From DASSQJ01 sp963726295 (GTDB taxonomy: Bacteria; Actinomycetota; Actinomycetes; Actinomycetales; Dermatophilaceae): a stretch of DNA of 64,000 nucleotides. The notes under the pieces were generated by a model. The model ran no database searches, was not told where the DNA came from, and saw only the letters and a program-made list of their open reading frames with translations. Within the stretch, counting starts at the first letter, position 1; every line of letters begins with the position of its first letter. The stretch spans positions 62,001 to 126,000 of the forward strand of contig CAVSBW010000004.1 in assembly GCA_963726295.1 (NCBI GenBank), read 5' to 3'. Shown one piece after another: positions 1-7,829 of the stretch. The position numbers and the translations under genes were made by a program.

Positions 1-1052
1 CCGTCACGGCGCAGATGGACGACTACGACGTCCCCGGTGCCAGCGAGTCGGTGCGCGGGTTCGTCGACGTGCTCACCAACTGGTACATCCGGCGTTCGCG
101 GGAGAGGTTCTGGGACACCGGGGCCGGCGACGGCTCGGCCGCTGAGGCCGCCTTCGACACGCTGTACACGGCGCTTGAGGTGCTCACGAGGCTGTGCGCC
201 CCACTGCTGCCGCTCGTCACCGAGGAGGTGTGGCGCGGTCTCACCGGCGGCCGCTCGGTGCACCTCGCCGACTGGCCGTCGCCTGACGACCTGCCGGCGG
301 ATGACGCCCTCGTCGCCGCCATGGACCAGGTGCGCGCGGTCTGCTCCACCGGGTCCTCGCTGCGCAAGGCCGAGGGGCTGCGGGTGCGCCTGCCGCTCGC
401 CTCGATGACGGTCGTCTCCGCCGACCCGGAGGGCCTGGCGCCCTTCAAGGGCATCGTCGCCGACGAGCTAAACGTCAGGGCGGTGGCGGTGCTCGACGTG
501 GCCGAGGCCCACGAGTCCGACTTCGGCATCACCCAGCGCCTCACCGTGAACGCGCGCGCCGCCGGGCCGCGGCTGGGCCGGGACGTCCAGGCCGCGATCA
601 AGGGGTCGAAGACCGGTGACTGGTCCGTCGCGGCCGACGGCACGGTCACCACCGGTGGGCTCGGCCTCGTCGAGGGCGAGTACACGCTCGAGACCGTGGT
701 CGACGAGGCCGGTGAAGGCTCGCACGCCACGGCCATGCTGCCGGGCGGTGGCTTCGTGGTCCTCGACACCGCGACCACGCCCGAGCTGCAGCGCGAGGGG
801 CTGGCCCGTGACCTCGTCCGGGCGGTGCAGCAGGCCCGCAAGGACGCCGGTCTGGACGTCTCCGACCGGATCGTGCTGGAGGTGGGCGGCGCCCCCGCGG
901 TCGTCGAGGCGCTCGAGGTCCATCGCGACCTCGTCGCCGGCGAGACCCTCGCCACCGAGGTGGCCGCCCTCGACGCGCCCACCGGCGACGGCGTCACCAC
1001 CGTCACCGTCGGCGACGGCACGACCGCCCACCTCCGGGTCCGCCGCAGCTGA
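1..1052 (+). CDS. ileS: Isoleucine--tRNA ligase, C-terminal part (5' end outside window)
   Basis: Charges tRNA-Ile with isoleucine in the cytoplasm. Only the last 350 or so residues are present; the reading frame is open to the left edge (V-T-A-Q precede the first Met), so the start lies upstream. What is visible is the anticodon-binding helical domain, with the class I IleRS segment TNWYIRRSRERFW near residues 22-34 after the first Met, followed by the long C-terminal domain typical of the eukaryote-like IleRS type; no C-terminal zinc-finger cysteines are seen. The gene ends in TGA at 1050-1052 and is followed by decayed DNA rather than a co-oriented partner. Assignment to IleRS rather than ValRS or LeuRS rests on the DDYD and NWYIRRSR segments and on the common ileS-folC neighbourhood in actinobacteria. 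Confidence 0.9.
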   Translation, partial: VTAQMDDYDVPGASESVRGFVDVLTNWYIRRSRERFWDTGAGDGSAAEAAFDTLYTALEVLTRLCAPLLPLVTEEVWRGLTGGRSVHLADWPSPDDLPADDALVAAMDQVRAVCSTGSSLRKAEGLRVRLPLASMTVVSADPEGLAPFKGIVADELNVRAVAVLDVAEAHESDFGITQRLTVNARAAGPRLGRDVQAAIKGSKTGDWSVAADGTVTTGGLGLVEGEYTLETVVDEAGEGSHATAMLPGGGFVVLDTATTPELQREGLARDLVRAVQQARKDAGLDVSDRIVLEVGGAPAVVEALEVHRDLVAGETLATEVAALDAPTGDGVTTVTVGDGTTAHLRVRRS

Positions 1053-1409
1053 CCGCGCCCCCACTCGTGCCCTCCCCCTCCGGTTCCATCGGAGGATCCC
1101 GATGCCACCGGCCAGGGTGCCGACGAAGACGAACGGGGGCAGGGACGTGGCGTAGGCGGCAAGAGCCCCGAGGATGAGCGCGGCTCCGGTCCACCTGGGG
1201 ATGGGGAGCGCGAGGATCGCGACCCCCATCGCGATCACCGTGGCATAGCCGACAGTGCCGGCGATCCCGGACACCGCCTCGAACCAGGACGGCAGGTTGC
1301 GATCGTCGCCCTGGGGTCCCATCCACTACGGCACCGATGCCAGGACCACGGCGGGCACGACCGCCCACTGCGCCACTCTGGTCACCGTCGCCGTCCAACC
1401 CGGGCGCAT
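1053..1409 (-). pseudogene. Decayed small membrane-protein gene with in-frame TAG
   Basis: Reading leftward from an ATG at 1407-1409 (preceded by GAGG in TGAGGAGG, which also holds the stop of the fragment before it) gives 27 codons, MRPGWTATV onward, then a TAG stop at 1326-1328, after which the same frame continues for about 80 codons with two hydrophobic stretches (AGTVGYATVIAMGVAILAL and a second around AALILGALAAYATSLPPF). Beyond about 1090 the frame runs into the antisense of ileS with low-complexity Arg/Gly sequence, so the original C-terminus appears lost. The internal stop, the missing end and the fragmentary neighbours mark it as a pseudogene. The family is not recognised; it looks like a small two- to four-helix membrane protein. 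Confidence 0.5.
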
Positions 1410-1414
1410 CCTCC

Positions 1415-1512
1415 TCAGGACCCGGCCATGAGGAACAGGGCGACGCCGGAGATCACTGTCGCGATCGCGAGGGGCACGAGGATCCCCCAGACCTGCCAGT
1501 AGGGGCTGCTAC
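1415..1512 (-). pseudogene. 3' fragment of a membrane-protein gene
   Basis: On the minus strand about 30 codons end in TGA at 1415-1417: YWQVWGILVPLAIATVISG and a few further hydrophobic residues, a typical last transmembrane helix. The frame is closed just upstream by another TGA, so only the tail of the gene survives. Its stop overlaps the ribosome binding site of the next minus-strand fragment (TGAGGAGG then ATG), so the two once formed an operon. The break lies at about 1505-1512, the same place where the histidine-kinase fragment on the other strand begins. Confidence 0.4.
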
Positions 1513-1791
1513 TTCACCGTGGCCGAAGCCCTCGCGAACACCCTCAAGCACGCGCGCGCCCGGCGGGTGTGCGTGGAGCTGGCCCGCTGCGGCGATGACC
1601 TGCGCGTCATCGTGACCGACGACGGGGTGAGGTTCCGACCGGCCGACCCTCTCCACGTGAGGGGGCAGGGGCTCACGGGCATGAAGGACAGGTTCGCCGC
1701 ACTCGATGGGAGTGTCGACGTGGACAGCCGTCCGGGCCGCGGCACCACCGTGTCCGCGCGAATCTCGGTCGGCGCCTCGCTCGCGTCCTGA
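1507..1791 (+). pseudogene. Histidine kinase HATPase_c fragment
   Basis: About 93 codons match the C-terminal ATP-binding domain of NarL/DesK-type sensor kinases: the N-box (VAEALANTLKHARA), the G1 box (DDGVRFRP), the G2-like segment GQGLTGMKDR, and the closing strand SRPGRGTTVSARI. The DHp/HisKA_3 domain with the phosphorylated His, and any sensor domain, are missing; upstream in frame the sequence turns into unrelated Arg/Ser codons at about 1508. A GTG at 1519 could in principle start translation, but a kinase lacking its dimerisation domain would not work. No response-regulator gene follows. It is best read as the remnant of a two-component system lost by deletion. Confidence 0.65.
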
Positions 1792-1833
1792 TGGTGCACT
1801 CCCAGCAGCGCACCACGACCATCCGCGCCCCCC

Positions 1834-2361
1834 TCAGGAGCCGGAGCGGTGGAGCAGCCTGTCCGTCGTGGCCAACACCCGGAAGGCAGCGCGTTGCAGG
1901 GGAATGGGTGGCCCCGCCAGGTACATGTCGTGAGCTAGCCCGAGGCGGGCCGAGACCGGGAGCGAGGGCATGCCCGTGGGCTTGACGCGTCCTTCGCGGG
2001 CGAGGCGGAAGAACTCGTCGAAGAACTCCTCGATGCCGGCGCCGGGAGTGAAGGTGATGCGCACTCTGGCCGCGGCACCGCCGTGCGGAGCCCAGGCGTG
2101 CGGGGCCCCTGCAGGCACGACCACGGTCTCTCCCGGGCCGCTCATCGACTCCTCGCCGCCACAGCGCAGCAGGATGCTGCCCTCGAGCACCTGGAACTTC
2201 TCCTCCTGCGACCGGTGGATGTGCTCTGCCGCCAGGAAGGCGGTGGGGCTCAGCTCGAGGTCCAGCTCGGCGAGCGCGCCACCGGTCTGTTCGCTCGTCC
2301 GCACGAAGGTGATCCGCTCCCCCGTGACCGGGTTCTCGATCACGTCACCGACGTTGACCAT
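1834..2361 (-). CDS. Cupin domain protein
   Basis: A 175-residue protein with one conserved cupin barrel: the first motif contains AEHIHRSQEEKFQVLEG (His, His and Glu of the usual metal site at about residues 43-53) and the second contains VVPAGAPHAWAPHG. Substrate unknown; such proteins range from small isomerases and dioxygenases to sugar-binding sensors. The C-terminal 60 residues are helical and carry no motif I recognise. The start chosen is the ATG at 2361 because a TACCTT box sits six bases upstream, the usual leaderless spacing in this window, and because upstream codons are low-complexity. It is transcribed toward the decayed region and has no operon partner. Confidence 0.75.
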   Translation of the reverse strand: MVNVGDVIENPVTGERITFVRTSEQTGGALAELDLELSPTAFLAAEHIHRSQEEKFQVLEGSILLRCGGEESMSGPGETVVVPAGAPHAWAPHGGAAARVRITFTPGAGIEEFFDEFFRLAREGRVKPTGMPSLPVSARLGLAHDMYLAGPPIPLQRAAFRVLATTDRLLHRSGS

Positions 2362-2367
2362 GGTCGG

Positions 2368-2373
2368 AAGGTA
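2368..2373 (-). promoter_or_regulatory. -10-like box (TACCTT) of the cupin gene
   Basis: TACCTT on the minus strand ends six bases before the ATG of the cupin gene, so transcription would begin at or next to the start codon (leaderless). No good -35 is seen. Confidence 0.35.
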
Positions 2374-2600
2374 GCAAGGGTCGGCCCGGCCCGTCCGGCA
2401 CCTGCCGGATCGGCGCGCCCGCACGCGGGACGGCGTCGAGGGGCTTGCGGTGCCTCGGGGGTGGGCGGGGTTGACCTGGATGCCCAGTCGTGGTGCTCGC
2501 CGTCTCCGCAGCGATCGCACGGTCGGTGGTGTGTCATCGGCCCGGCACGATCGCAGCGCGGACGCAGTGGCGCGCTGCGGTATCGCCTCCGGTCCTGGAC

Positions 2601-2613
2601 GGTGACTGTCACC
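2601..2613. repeat. Perfect palindrome GGTGAC-T-GTCACC before a mini-ORF
   Basis: Two 6-base arms around one central T give a perfect inverted repeat ending two bases before the ATG of a 29-codon ORF. Its place over the start region fits an operator or an mRNA hairpin hiding the start. No regulator is known for it. Confidence 0.35.
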
Positions 2614-2615
2614 GG

Positions 2616-2705
2616 ATGGAGCGAGTCCAGCAGATCGCGCGCGCAGTGTTGCTGGGTCTGATCGTGGCGGCCCTGTGGCTCCTGGTCTCCAGCACCATCG
2701 GGTGA
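2616..2705 (+). CDS. Possible 29-residue single-helix membrane peptide
   Basis: ATG at 2616 opens a short frame with a basic amphipathic start (MERVQQIARA) and one clear hydrophobic helix (VLLGLIVAALWLLVSS), ending in TGA. It lies in the otherwise empty 540-base stretch between the cupin and GNAT genes. Support is limited to the membrane-peptide composition and the palindrome just upstream; there is no strong Shine-Dalgarno sequence. It could be a chance ORF. In the rest of 2362-2903 I see no other gene. Confidence 0.3.
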   Translation: MERVQQIARAVLLGLIVAALWLLVSSTIG

Positions 2706-2903
2706 TCGGTACCGCCGCCCGATGACCCTCCGGAGCGGTCCGGGGGACGGGACGGGGCGGCACGCCGTGCTGCCCACCGTGCCCCACGACCCGCTGCACA
2801 CCCCTGCGGACGCAGCCGAGCCGGATCGTCCGGAGTCGGCGGCCGCCCCCAGGCGTGGCTGAATTCGGTGGCGGATCGGGTCGGCTCGCGGGACCGTTGA
2901 CGG

Positions 2904-3887
2904 ATGGACGTGCGCCGCTTCGACGCCGACGACCGGGCCGCGCTCGCGGTGTGGGTCGACGTCCACAACGCCGCGGAGGCGCTCGACGCGCCGTGGCAGC
3001 CGCCGCTCACGCTCCACCGGGCGGAGGGCGACATCCGCCACGGCTGGGACGGCGAGCCCGACGTCCCCTTCCTCGGCTGCGTCGACGGCGAGCCCGTCGC
3101 CGCCGGATGGGTGAGCGCGAGCGACTACGACAACCGCGACGCCGCGTGGTTCATGGTGCGGGTTCGGCCGGACCTGCGCCGCCGGGGCATCGGCAGCGAG
3201 GTGGTGCGGGCACTGGAGCGGTACATCCACGACCTCGGTCGCGGGGTCGTCGGGACCTTCGGGTGGGTGGGGTCCCCCGTGCACGAGTTCGTCACCGCGC
3301 ACGGGTACGAGCTGCGTGCGCGTGAGGCGCAGCGCCGCCAGGTCCTTGCCGAGCTCGACTGGGACCACATCGCGGCGCTCCACGAGGAGGCCCGAGCCCA
3401 GGCCGCCGAGTACGAGCTGTTCCGGCGGGTCGGGCCGTCCCCGGTCCAGGAGATCGCCGCAGTCGCCGACGTCACCGCCTCGATCAACGACGCCCCGACC
3501 GACGACCTGGTCTGGGAGGACGAGGCCTTCCCGGCGGAGCGCGTGGAGAGCTACGAGCGCGTCCAGGAGGCCCGGGGCGACCTGCTGCACCGGCTGGTCG
3601 CGCGGCACCGGACCACCGGCGAGCTCGTCGGCCACACCGTCGTCGTGGTCGACGGCGAGCGACCGCACCTCGGCGACCAGCACGACACGGCGGTCATGCC
3701 GGCCCACCGCGGACACCGGCTCGGACTGCTGCTCAAGACCGGCATGAACCTGTGGCTGCGTCAGGCCCAGCCCCAGCTCGAGCGGATCGACACGTGGAAC
3801 GCCGAGTCCAACGACCACATGCTCGCCGTCAACGACGCCATGGGGTACCGCGTCGTCGGGCGGCAGGTCCTCTACCAGCGGCCCTGA
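2904..3887 (+). CDS. Double GNAT-domain N-acetyltransferase
   Basis: A 327-residue protein built from two GNAT folds in tandem, like mycothiol synthase and related actinobacterial enzymes. The N-terminal half has the acetyl-CoA pyrophosphate loop RPDLRRRGIGSEVV at about residues 88-101; the C-terminal half has VMPAHRGHRLGLLLK followed by the NAESNDHMLAVNDAMGY segment typical of motif B. It would transfer an acyl group from acyl-CoA to an amine; the acceptor cannot be told from sequence. It is not mshD by context, since no other mycothiol gene is near. Start taken at the ATG beginning MDVRRFDADD; there is no strong ribosome binding site. It reads into folC with a 55-base gap. Confidence 0.8.
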   Translation: MDVRRFDADDRAALAVWVDVHNAAEALDAPWQPPLTLHRAEGDIRHGWDGEPDVPFLGCVDGEPVAAGWVSASDYDNRDAAWFMVRVRPDLRRRGIGSEVVRALERYIHDLGRGVVGTFGWVGSPVHEFVTAHGYELRAREAQRRQVLAELDWDHIAALHEEARAQAAEYELFRRVGPSPVQEIAAVADVTASINDAPTDDLVWEDEAFPAERVESYERVQEARGDLLHRLVARHRTTGELVGHTVVVVDGERPHLGDQHDTAVMPAHRGHRLGLLLKTGMNLWLRQAQPQLERIDTWNAESNDHMLAVNDAMGYRVVGRQVLYQRP

Positions 3888-3942
3888 CCGCGCCCACCCC
3901 AGCGTGGTGGGTGGCACCCTCGCCAGCGTGGACAATGGACCG

Positions 3943-5334
3943 GTGACTCCCGCACCCGATGCCGCCCAGCGCGAGGCCGCCCGCCTCCTCGAGGTCCGTG
4001 CCCGGATGCGCGAGGTCGAGGAGTCGATCCTCTCCCGCGCCCCGGAGCACGATCTCCAGCCCTCGCTCGACCGCATCCGGGCGGTGATGGAGCTGCTCGG
4101 TGACCCGCAGCGCACCTTCCCGGTCGTCCACGTCACCGGGACCAACGGGAAGACGAGCACGGCCCGGATCGTCGAGGCCCTGCTTCGCGAGATGGGGCTG
4201 AAGACCGGCCGGTTCACCAGCCCCCACCTGCACTCGATGCTCGAGCGGATCGCCGTCTCCGGGACCCCCATCGAGCCCGAGCGCTTCCTCGCGGCCTACG
4301 ACGAGGTCATCCCCTTCGTCGAGATCGTCGACGCGCGGTCCCTCACCGAGGGCGGCCCGGCCATGACGTACTTCGAGGTGCTCGTCGCCGTGGCGTACGC
4401 CGCGTTCGCGGACCTGCCGGTCGACGTAGCCGTCGTCGAGGTGGGGATGGGTGGGTCGTGGGACGCCACCAACGTCGTCGACGCCGACGTGGCGGTCGTG
4501 ACGCCCATCGACGTCGACCACCGGCACTTCCTCGGCGACACCCCGGAGGAGATCGCCGGCGAGAAGGCCGGGATCATCAAGGAGGGTTCCATCGCCGTCA
4601 GCGGGGTGCAGGAGGACCGCGACGCCGCCGAGGTGCTGGTCGAGCGTGCGGCCGAGGTCGGCGCCCGGCTCGTCTTCGAGGGCAGTGACTTCGGGGTCAC
4701 CGCCCGTGACGTCGCGGTGGGCGGCCAGCAGGTGTCCCTGCGCGGCATCGCCGGTGAGTACCACGATCTGTTCCTCCCGCTGCACGGGACCCACCAGGCG
4801 CAGAACGCGGCCGTCGCCGTGGCGGCCGTCGAGGCGTTCGTCGGAGGTGGCGAGCAGCCGCTCGACCTCGACGTGCTGCGCGCCGGCCTGGCGCGGGTCG
4901 AGTCGCCGGGCCGTCTCGAGGTCGTGCGCCGCAGCCCCACGGTGCTCGTCGACGCCGCCCACAACCCGGCCGGCGTCCGGGCCCTGCGCCAGGCGCTCGC
5001 CGACTCGTTCACCTTCGTCAAGCTCGTCGGGGTGCTCGCCGTGATGCGCGACAAGGACGCCACCGAGATGCTCGAGGGGCTCGAGCCGGCGCTCGACGAG
5101 GTCGTCGTGACGCGCACGAGCTCGACCCGGTCGATGCCCCCGCGCGAGCTCGGGGAGATCGCGGCCGACGTGTTCGGCGAGCACCGGGTGACCGTGGTCC
5201 AGGACCTGCCCGAGGCCCTCGACCGGGCCGCGGGTCTGGCTGACGACGCCGGGGTCGGCGGCGGGGTGCTGGCCACCGGCTCGGTGGTCACCGCGGCCGA
5301 GGTGCGGATGCTGCTCGGCGTCACCGACGTCTGA
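3943..5334 (+). CDS. folC: Folylpolyglutamate synthase / dihydrofolate synthase
   Basis: Adds glutamate to folates, and in many bacteria also to dihydropteroate, using ATP. The Mur-ligase-type P-loop GTNGKTST lies at about residues 66-73, followed by the FolC-type segment GRFTSPHLHSMLERI, the Omega loop, and the C-terminal ligase domain with DAAHNPAGV. At 463 residues it has normal length. I chose the GTG at 3943 over the GTG at 3904: a GACAAT box ends six bases before it, matching the leaderless spacing seen elsewhere (the same GTGGACAAT precedes the MauE-like gene near 52.47 kb), and the extra 13 residues are not FolC-like. The common folC-DUF4233-ndk order is kept here, but interrupted by a transporter and a lipoprotein gene. 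Confidence 0.92.
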   Translation: MTPAPDAAQREAARLLEVRARMREVEESILSRAPEHDLQPSLDRIRAVMELLGDPQRTFPVVHVTGTNGKTSTARIVEALLREMGLKTGRFTSPHLHSMLERIAVSGTPIEPERFLAAYDEVIPFVEIVDARSLTEGGPAMTYFEVLVAVAYAAFADLPVDVAVVEVGMGGSWDATNVVDADVAVVTPIDVDHRHFLGDTPEEIAGEKAGIIKEGSIAVSGVQEDRDAAEVLVERAAEVGARLVFEGSDFGVTARDVAVGGQQVSLRGIAGEYHDLFLPLHGTHQAQNAAVAVAAVEAFVGGGEQPLDLDVLRAGLARVESPGRLEVVRRSPTVLVDAAHNPAGVRALRQALADSFTFVKLVGVLAVMRDKDATEMLEGLEPALDEVVVTRTSSTRSMPPRELGEIAADVFGEHRVTVVQDLPEALDRAAGLADDAGVGGGVLATGSVVTAAEVRMLLGVTDV

Positions 5335-5366
5335 GCCGGGTCGGCCGGCGCCGGGCCGGGTCGGCG

Positions 5367-5996
5367 TCAGGCCCGTGCGGCCGGCTCGTCGTCGTCCAGG
5401 GCGGCCGCGAGCCGTTCCTGGCCGGCCAGCCGCCACACCTCCCACGCCGCGGTGCCGTTGAGGAGCACGATGCCGACACCGAGGACGATGTCGGGCCAGC
5501 CCGACCCGGTCCACGAGGTGACCACGGCCATCACGATGATCGCGAGGTTGACCGCCACGTCGTTGCGCGCAGAGAGGAAGGCCGCTCGCCCCAGCGATCC
5601 CCCGTGGTGTCGCACCCGGGCGAGGAGCAGGGCCGCGGTGAGGTTGACCAGGGCGGCGGCCCCCGCGGTGAGGGCCAGCGCCGTGACGTCGGGCGGGGCC
5701 GGGTCGCCCGCCTTGCCCACGGCCTGCCACGCGGCAGCTACGGCGGGGACGAGGATGATGCCCGCCATCACGCGGCCGGCGACCGCGCGTCGGGCGAGCG
5801 GCCACCCGAGGGCCAGCGCGATGAGCACGTTGACGGCGGTGTCCTCGAGGAAGTCGACCGAGTCCGCGACGAGTGCGACCGAGCCGATGGCGAACGCCAC
5901 CACCACCTCGCCCGCGAAGCCGGCGAGGTTGAGGGCGGCGACGGCCAGCACCGTACGGCGCACCGTCGACGTGCTGGGGTGGCCGGCCGGGTCCAT
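5367..5996 (-). CDS. CDF-like cation transporter lacking the cytoplasmic domain
   Basis: A 209-residue membrane protein with about six hydrophobic segments that resembles the transmembrane part of cation diffusion facilitators. The second segment carries ADSVDFLED, in which Asp48 and Asp52 match the metal-site pattern (H/D)xxxD of CDF helix 2; the fifth helix has SARNDVAVN, where only the Asp of the usual HxxxD remains. The C-terminal cytoplasmic metallochaperone-like domain of canonical CDFs is absent, so this belongs to a short branch or transports something other than Zn. It ends 32 bases from the stop of folC, convergent, and its start diverges from the lipoprotein gene. Confidence 0.75.
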   Translation of the reverse strand: MDPAGHPSTSTVRRTVLAVAALNLAGFAGEVVVAFAIGSVALVADSVDFLEDTAVNVLIALALGWPLARRAVAGRVMAGIILVPAVAAAWQAVGKAGDPAPPDVTALALTAGAAALVNLTAALLLARVRHHGGSLGRAAFLSARNDVAVNLAIIVMAVVTSWTGSGWPDIVLGVGIVLLNGTAAWEVWRLAGQERLAAALDDDEPAARA

Positions 5997-6043
5997 GCCC
6001 CCATCCTCGCGTCCGCTGGCTGCCGCGGTGCCCGGTCCGGCCC

Positions 6044-6049
6044 TAGGGT
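6044..6049 (+). promoter_or_regulatory. -10-like box (TAGGGT) of the lipoprotein gene
   Basis: TAGGGT ends seven bases before the ATG at 6057, consistent with a leaderless transcript. No convincing -35. Confidence 0.4.
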
Positions 6050-6056
6050 CGGGGGC

Positions 6057-7085
6057 ATGTGGCACGCGGCGAAGCGGCACGGGCCCCGTGTGGGTGCCTG
6101 GCTGGTGCTCGTCGTTCTCGCTGCCGGTTGCGGCCTCGGCTCCGAAGCCCCCGCAACCGGGGACCCGACTGCGCCGAGCGCCACCGCTCCTTCGCTCGGG
6201 ACGCTCGCCGCCACCGACGGACGGGCGACCGAGGTGCAGCTGCGGGTCGACCTCGGCGGCGCACCCTGCGGTGTCGCGGTGTCGCACGGTGCGGTGTGGG
6301 TGAGCCTCGCCGACACCGCGGAGCTGGTGCGCCTCGACCCGGAGACCGGCGAGGAGACCGACCGCATCGACCTGAGCGAGACGCCCTGCGAGATCACGCC
6401 CGCCGGGGACTCCCTGTGGGTCGTGACGCAGAGCGGTGTGGTGGACCGCGTCGACCCCGCCGGGCCGACGCTGGTGTCGTCGGTGCCCACCGGCCCCGCG
6501 TCGTACCAGGCGGCGGAGGCGTTCGGGGCGGTCTGGGTGACGAACCGGAACGGGCAGTCCCTCACCCGGATCGACCCGGAGACCGAGCGAACGAGCACGG
6601 TCGACCTCGCCGGGACCAACGCCGGCGGCATCGTCGAGGCCGCCGATGCGCTCTGGGTGGGTGACGACACGACCGGCTCGACCCACGTCGTCCGGCTCGA
6701 CCCCGACACCCTCGGGGCCACGGCCGTCGAGGTGGGGGGTGACCGCCCCGCCTACCTCGCGGCCACGGGGGACACGGTGTGGGTCTCGCGTGTGCGCTCG
6801 GGCTCGGTGGTCGCCGTCGACGCCACGTCCGGCCACGTGGTCGGCGAGCCGGTGCCGGCCGGTGACATGCCCGTCAACCTGCACGCGACGCCGGACGGGC
6901 GGTGGGTCTGGGTGCCGGACGACCGGACCGACTACCTCACGCGCATCGACACCTCGACCGGTGAGGCGGTCGAGCGGGTGCGGGCCGGTGACGGGCCGGC
7001 GGTGGTGGCCCCGACCGCCGACGGCGTCTGGGTGACGAACTTCGCAGACGGCACCGTCTGGTACCTGGCCACCGCACCCGGCTGA
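6057..7085 (+). CDS. Beta-propeller lipoprotein (seven WV repeats)
   Basis: A 342-residue exported lipoprotein. A signal peptide (GAWLVLVVLAAGC) ends in a lipobox, LAAGC, with the lipidated Cys at residue 25, followed by a Thr/Ala/Pro-rich linker. The mature part has seven repeats about 40 residues apart, each with a WV core: GAVWV, DSLWV, GAVWV, DALWV, DTVWV, RWVWV and DGVWV, which predicts a seven-bladed propeller of the YVTN/Vgb type. Most repeats are followed by a VxRxDP-like strand. Function unknown; such proteins bind ligands or partner proteins at the cell surface. It divides folC from DUF4233-ndk and may be an insertion into that ancestral order. Confidence 0.8.
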   Translation: MWHAAKRHGPRVGAWLVLVVLAAGCGLGSEAPATGDPTAPSATAPSLGTLAATDGRATEVQLRVDLGGAPCGVAVSHGAVWVSLADTAELVRLDPETGEETDRIDLSETPCEITPAGDSLWVVTQSGVVDRVDPAGPTLVSSVPTGPASYQAAEAFGAVWVTNRNGQSLTRIDPETERTSTVDLAGTNAGGIVEAADALWVGDDTTGSTHVVRLDPDTLGATAVEVGGDRPAYLAATGDTVWVSRVRSGSVVAVDATSGHVVGEPVPAGDMPVNLHATPDGRWVWVPDDRTDYLTRIDTSTGEAVERVRAGDGPAVVAPTADGVWVTNFADGTVWYLATAPG

Positions 7086-7119
7086 CCCGGACCCTGCCGG
7101 TCCCGTGCCCGTCGCCACC

Positions 7120-7125
7120 TACGCT
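7120..7125 (+). promoter_or_regulatory. -10-like box (TACGCT) of the bL12-like gene
   Basis: TACGCT ends six bases before the ATG at 7132; leaderless spacing. Confidence 0.4.
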
Positions 7126-7131
7126 GGTGCC

Positions 7132-7410
7132 ATGAGCCCGTTGTTCAAGGTGATGCTGCTCGTCGCCGCGGTCGTGGTCGTCTGGTGGGTCGTCACCTCG
7201 TTCCGCAACGCGGGCGGTCGGTCCGACGTCGCCTTCACTCCCGTCGAGGAGCTCGACCCGTCGGTGCGCGACACCATCGACGCCGCCCTCTCCCGCGGTG
7301 AGCTCATCCCCGCCATCAAGCACTACCGGGCCGCCACCGGGGCCGGACTCAAGGAGTCCAAGGCCGCGGTCGAGACACGGCGCTGGAAGCGCGACGGCGG
7401 CACCGCGTGA
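7132..7410 (+). CDS. Membrane-anchored bL12 C-terminal-like protein
   Basis: A 92-residue protein with one N-terminal helix (about residues 6-22, MLLVAAVVVVWWVV) and a C-terminal region, ELIPAIKHYRAATGAGLKE then SKAAVE, that closely resembles the K-x-x-R-x-x-T-G-x-G-L-K-E-A-K face of ribosomal protein bL12, the part that contacts translation factors. It is not the stalk protein itself: the dimerisation domain is replaced by a membrane anchor. Role unknown. Its stop overlaps the GTG start of the DUF4233 gene (GTGA), so the two are translationally coupled, which suggests a shared envelope function. Confidence 0.75.
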   Translation: MSPLFKVMLLVAAVVVVWWVVTSFRNAGGRSDVAFTPVEELDPSVRDTIDAALSRGELIPAIKHYRAATGAGLKESKAAVETRRWKRDGGTA

Positions 7411-7820
7411 GCTCGTCCCTCATCATCGGCCGGCAGGGCAAGTTCACCTTCCGGTTGCTCGCGATCGCCCTGGTCGGGCAGGCGGTCATCCTCTCCTTCT
7501 TCGCCCTCGTCGCCCGGGCCAACGCGATCGCCGCCGACCGTCCAGACGAGGGCGTCACGCTGCTCTGGGTCGGCCTCGGGCTCTCGCTGCTGGCCCTCGT
7601 GGCGGCGGCCATGATGCGTACCTCGTTCGGCATCACGCTCGGGTGGGCGGTGCAGCTGCTGACCTGGGTCAGCGGCGTCGTGGTGCCGATCATGATCGCG
7701 GTCGGCCTCGTCTTCACCGGGCTCTGGGTGCTGCTCCTCGTGCAGGGGCGGAAGGTGGACCGGCTCGTCGCGCAGCGGGAGGCCGCCGCGGAGGCGGAGG
7801 AGCCTGCGGCCGCCGACTAG
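7407..7820 (+). CDS. DUF4233 membrane protein
   Basis: A 137-residue protein with four hydrophobic helices, of the actinobacterial family usually found between folC and ndk. Function unknown. It starts at a GTG that overlaps the TGA of the preceding bL12-like gene and ends in TAG, a stop rarely used here; that TAG also forms the first half of the TAGGGT box in front of ndk. The C-terminal tail is Ala/Glu-rich and probably cytoplasmic. Confidence 0.8.
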   Translation: MSSSLIIGRQGKFTFRLLAIALVGQAVILSFFALVARANAIAADRPDEGVTLLWVGLGLSLLALVAAAMMRTSFGITLGWAVQLLTWVSGVVVPIMIAVGLVFTGLWVLLLVQGRKVDRLVAQREAAAEAEEPAAAD

Positions 7821-7823
7821 GGT
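7818..7823 (+). promoter_or_regulatory. -10-like box (TAGGGT) of ndk, overlapping the upstream stop
   Basis: The first three bases are the TAG stop of the DUF4233 gene; the box ends six bases before the GTG of ndk. It would give ndk its own leaderless transcript inside the operon. Confidence 0.4.
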
Positions 7824-7829
7824 GAGGGC

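Noticed and set aside
468..1322. 284-codon minus-strand frame reaching into ileS
   Set aside because: Only the first 80 or so codons look like a protein; the rest is the antisense of ileS with shadow-type Arg/Gly/Val composition. Treated as part of a pseudogene.
2340..4271. 643-codon minus-strand frame
   Set aside because: Antisense of the GNAT and folC genes; low-complexity high-GC shadow with no domain.
5335..5366. Repeated GCCGGGTCGGC between folC and the CDF-like gene
   Set aside because: Two short GC-rich copies in a 32-base gap; no fold or unit beyond what base composition gives.
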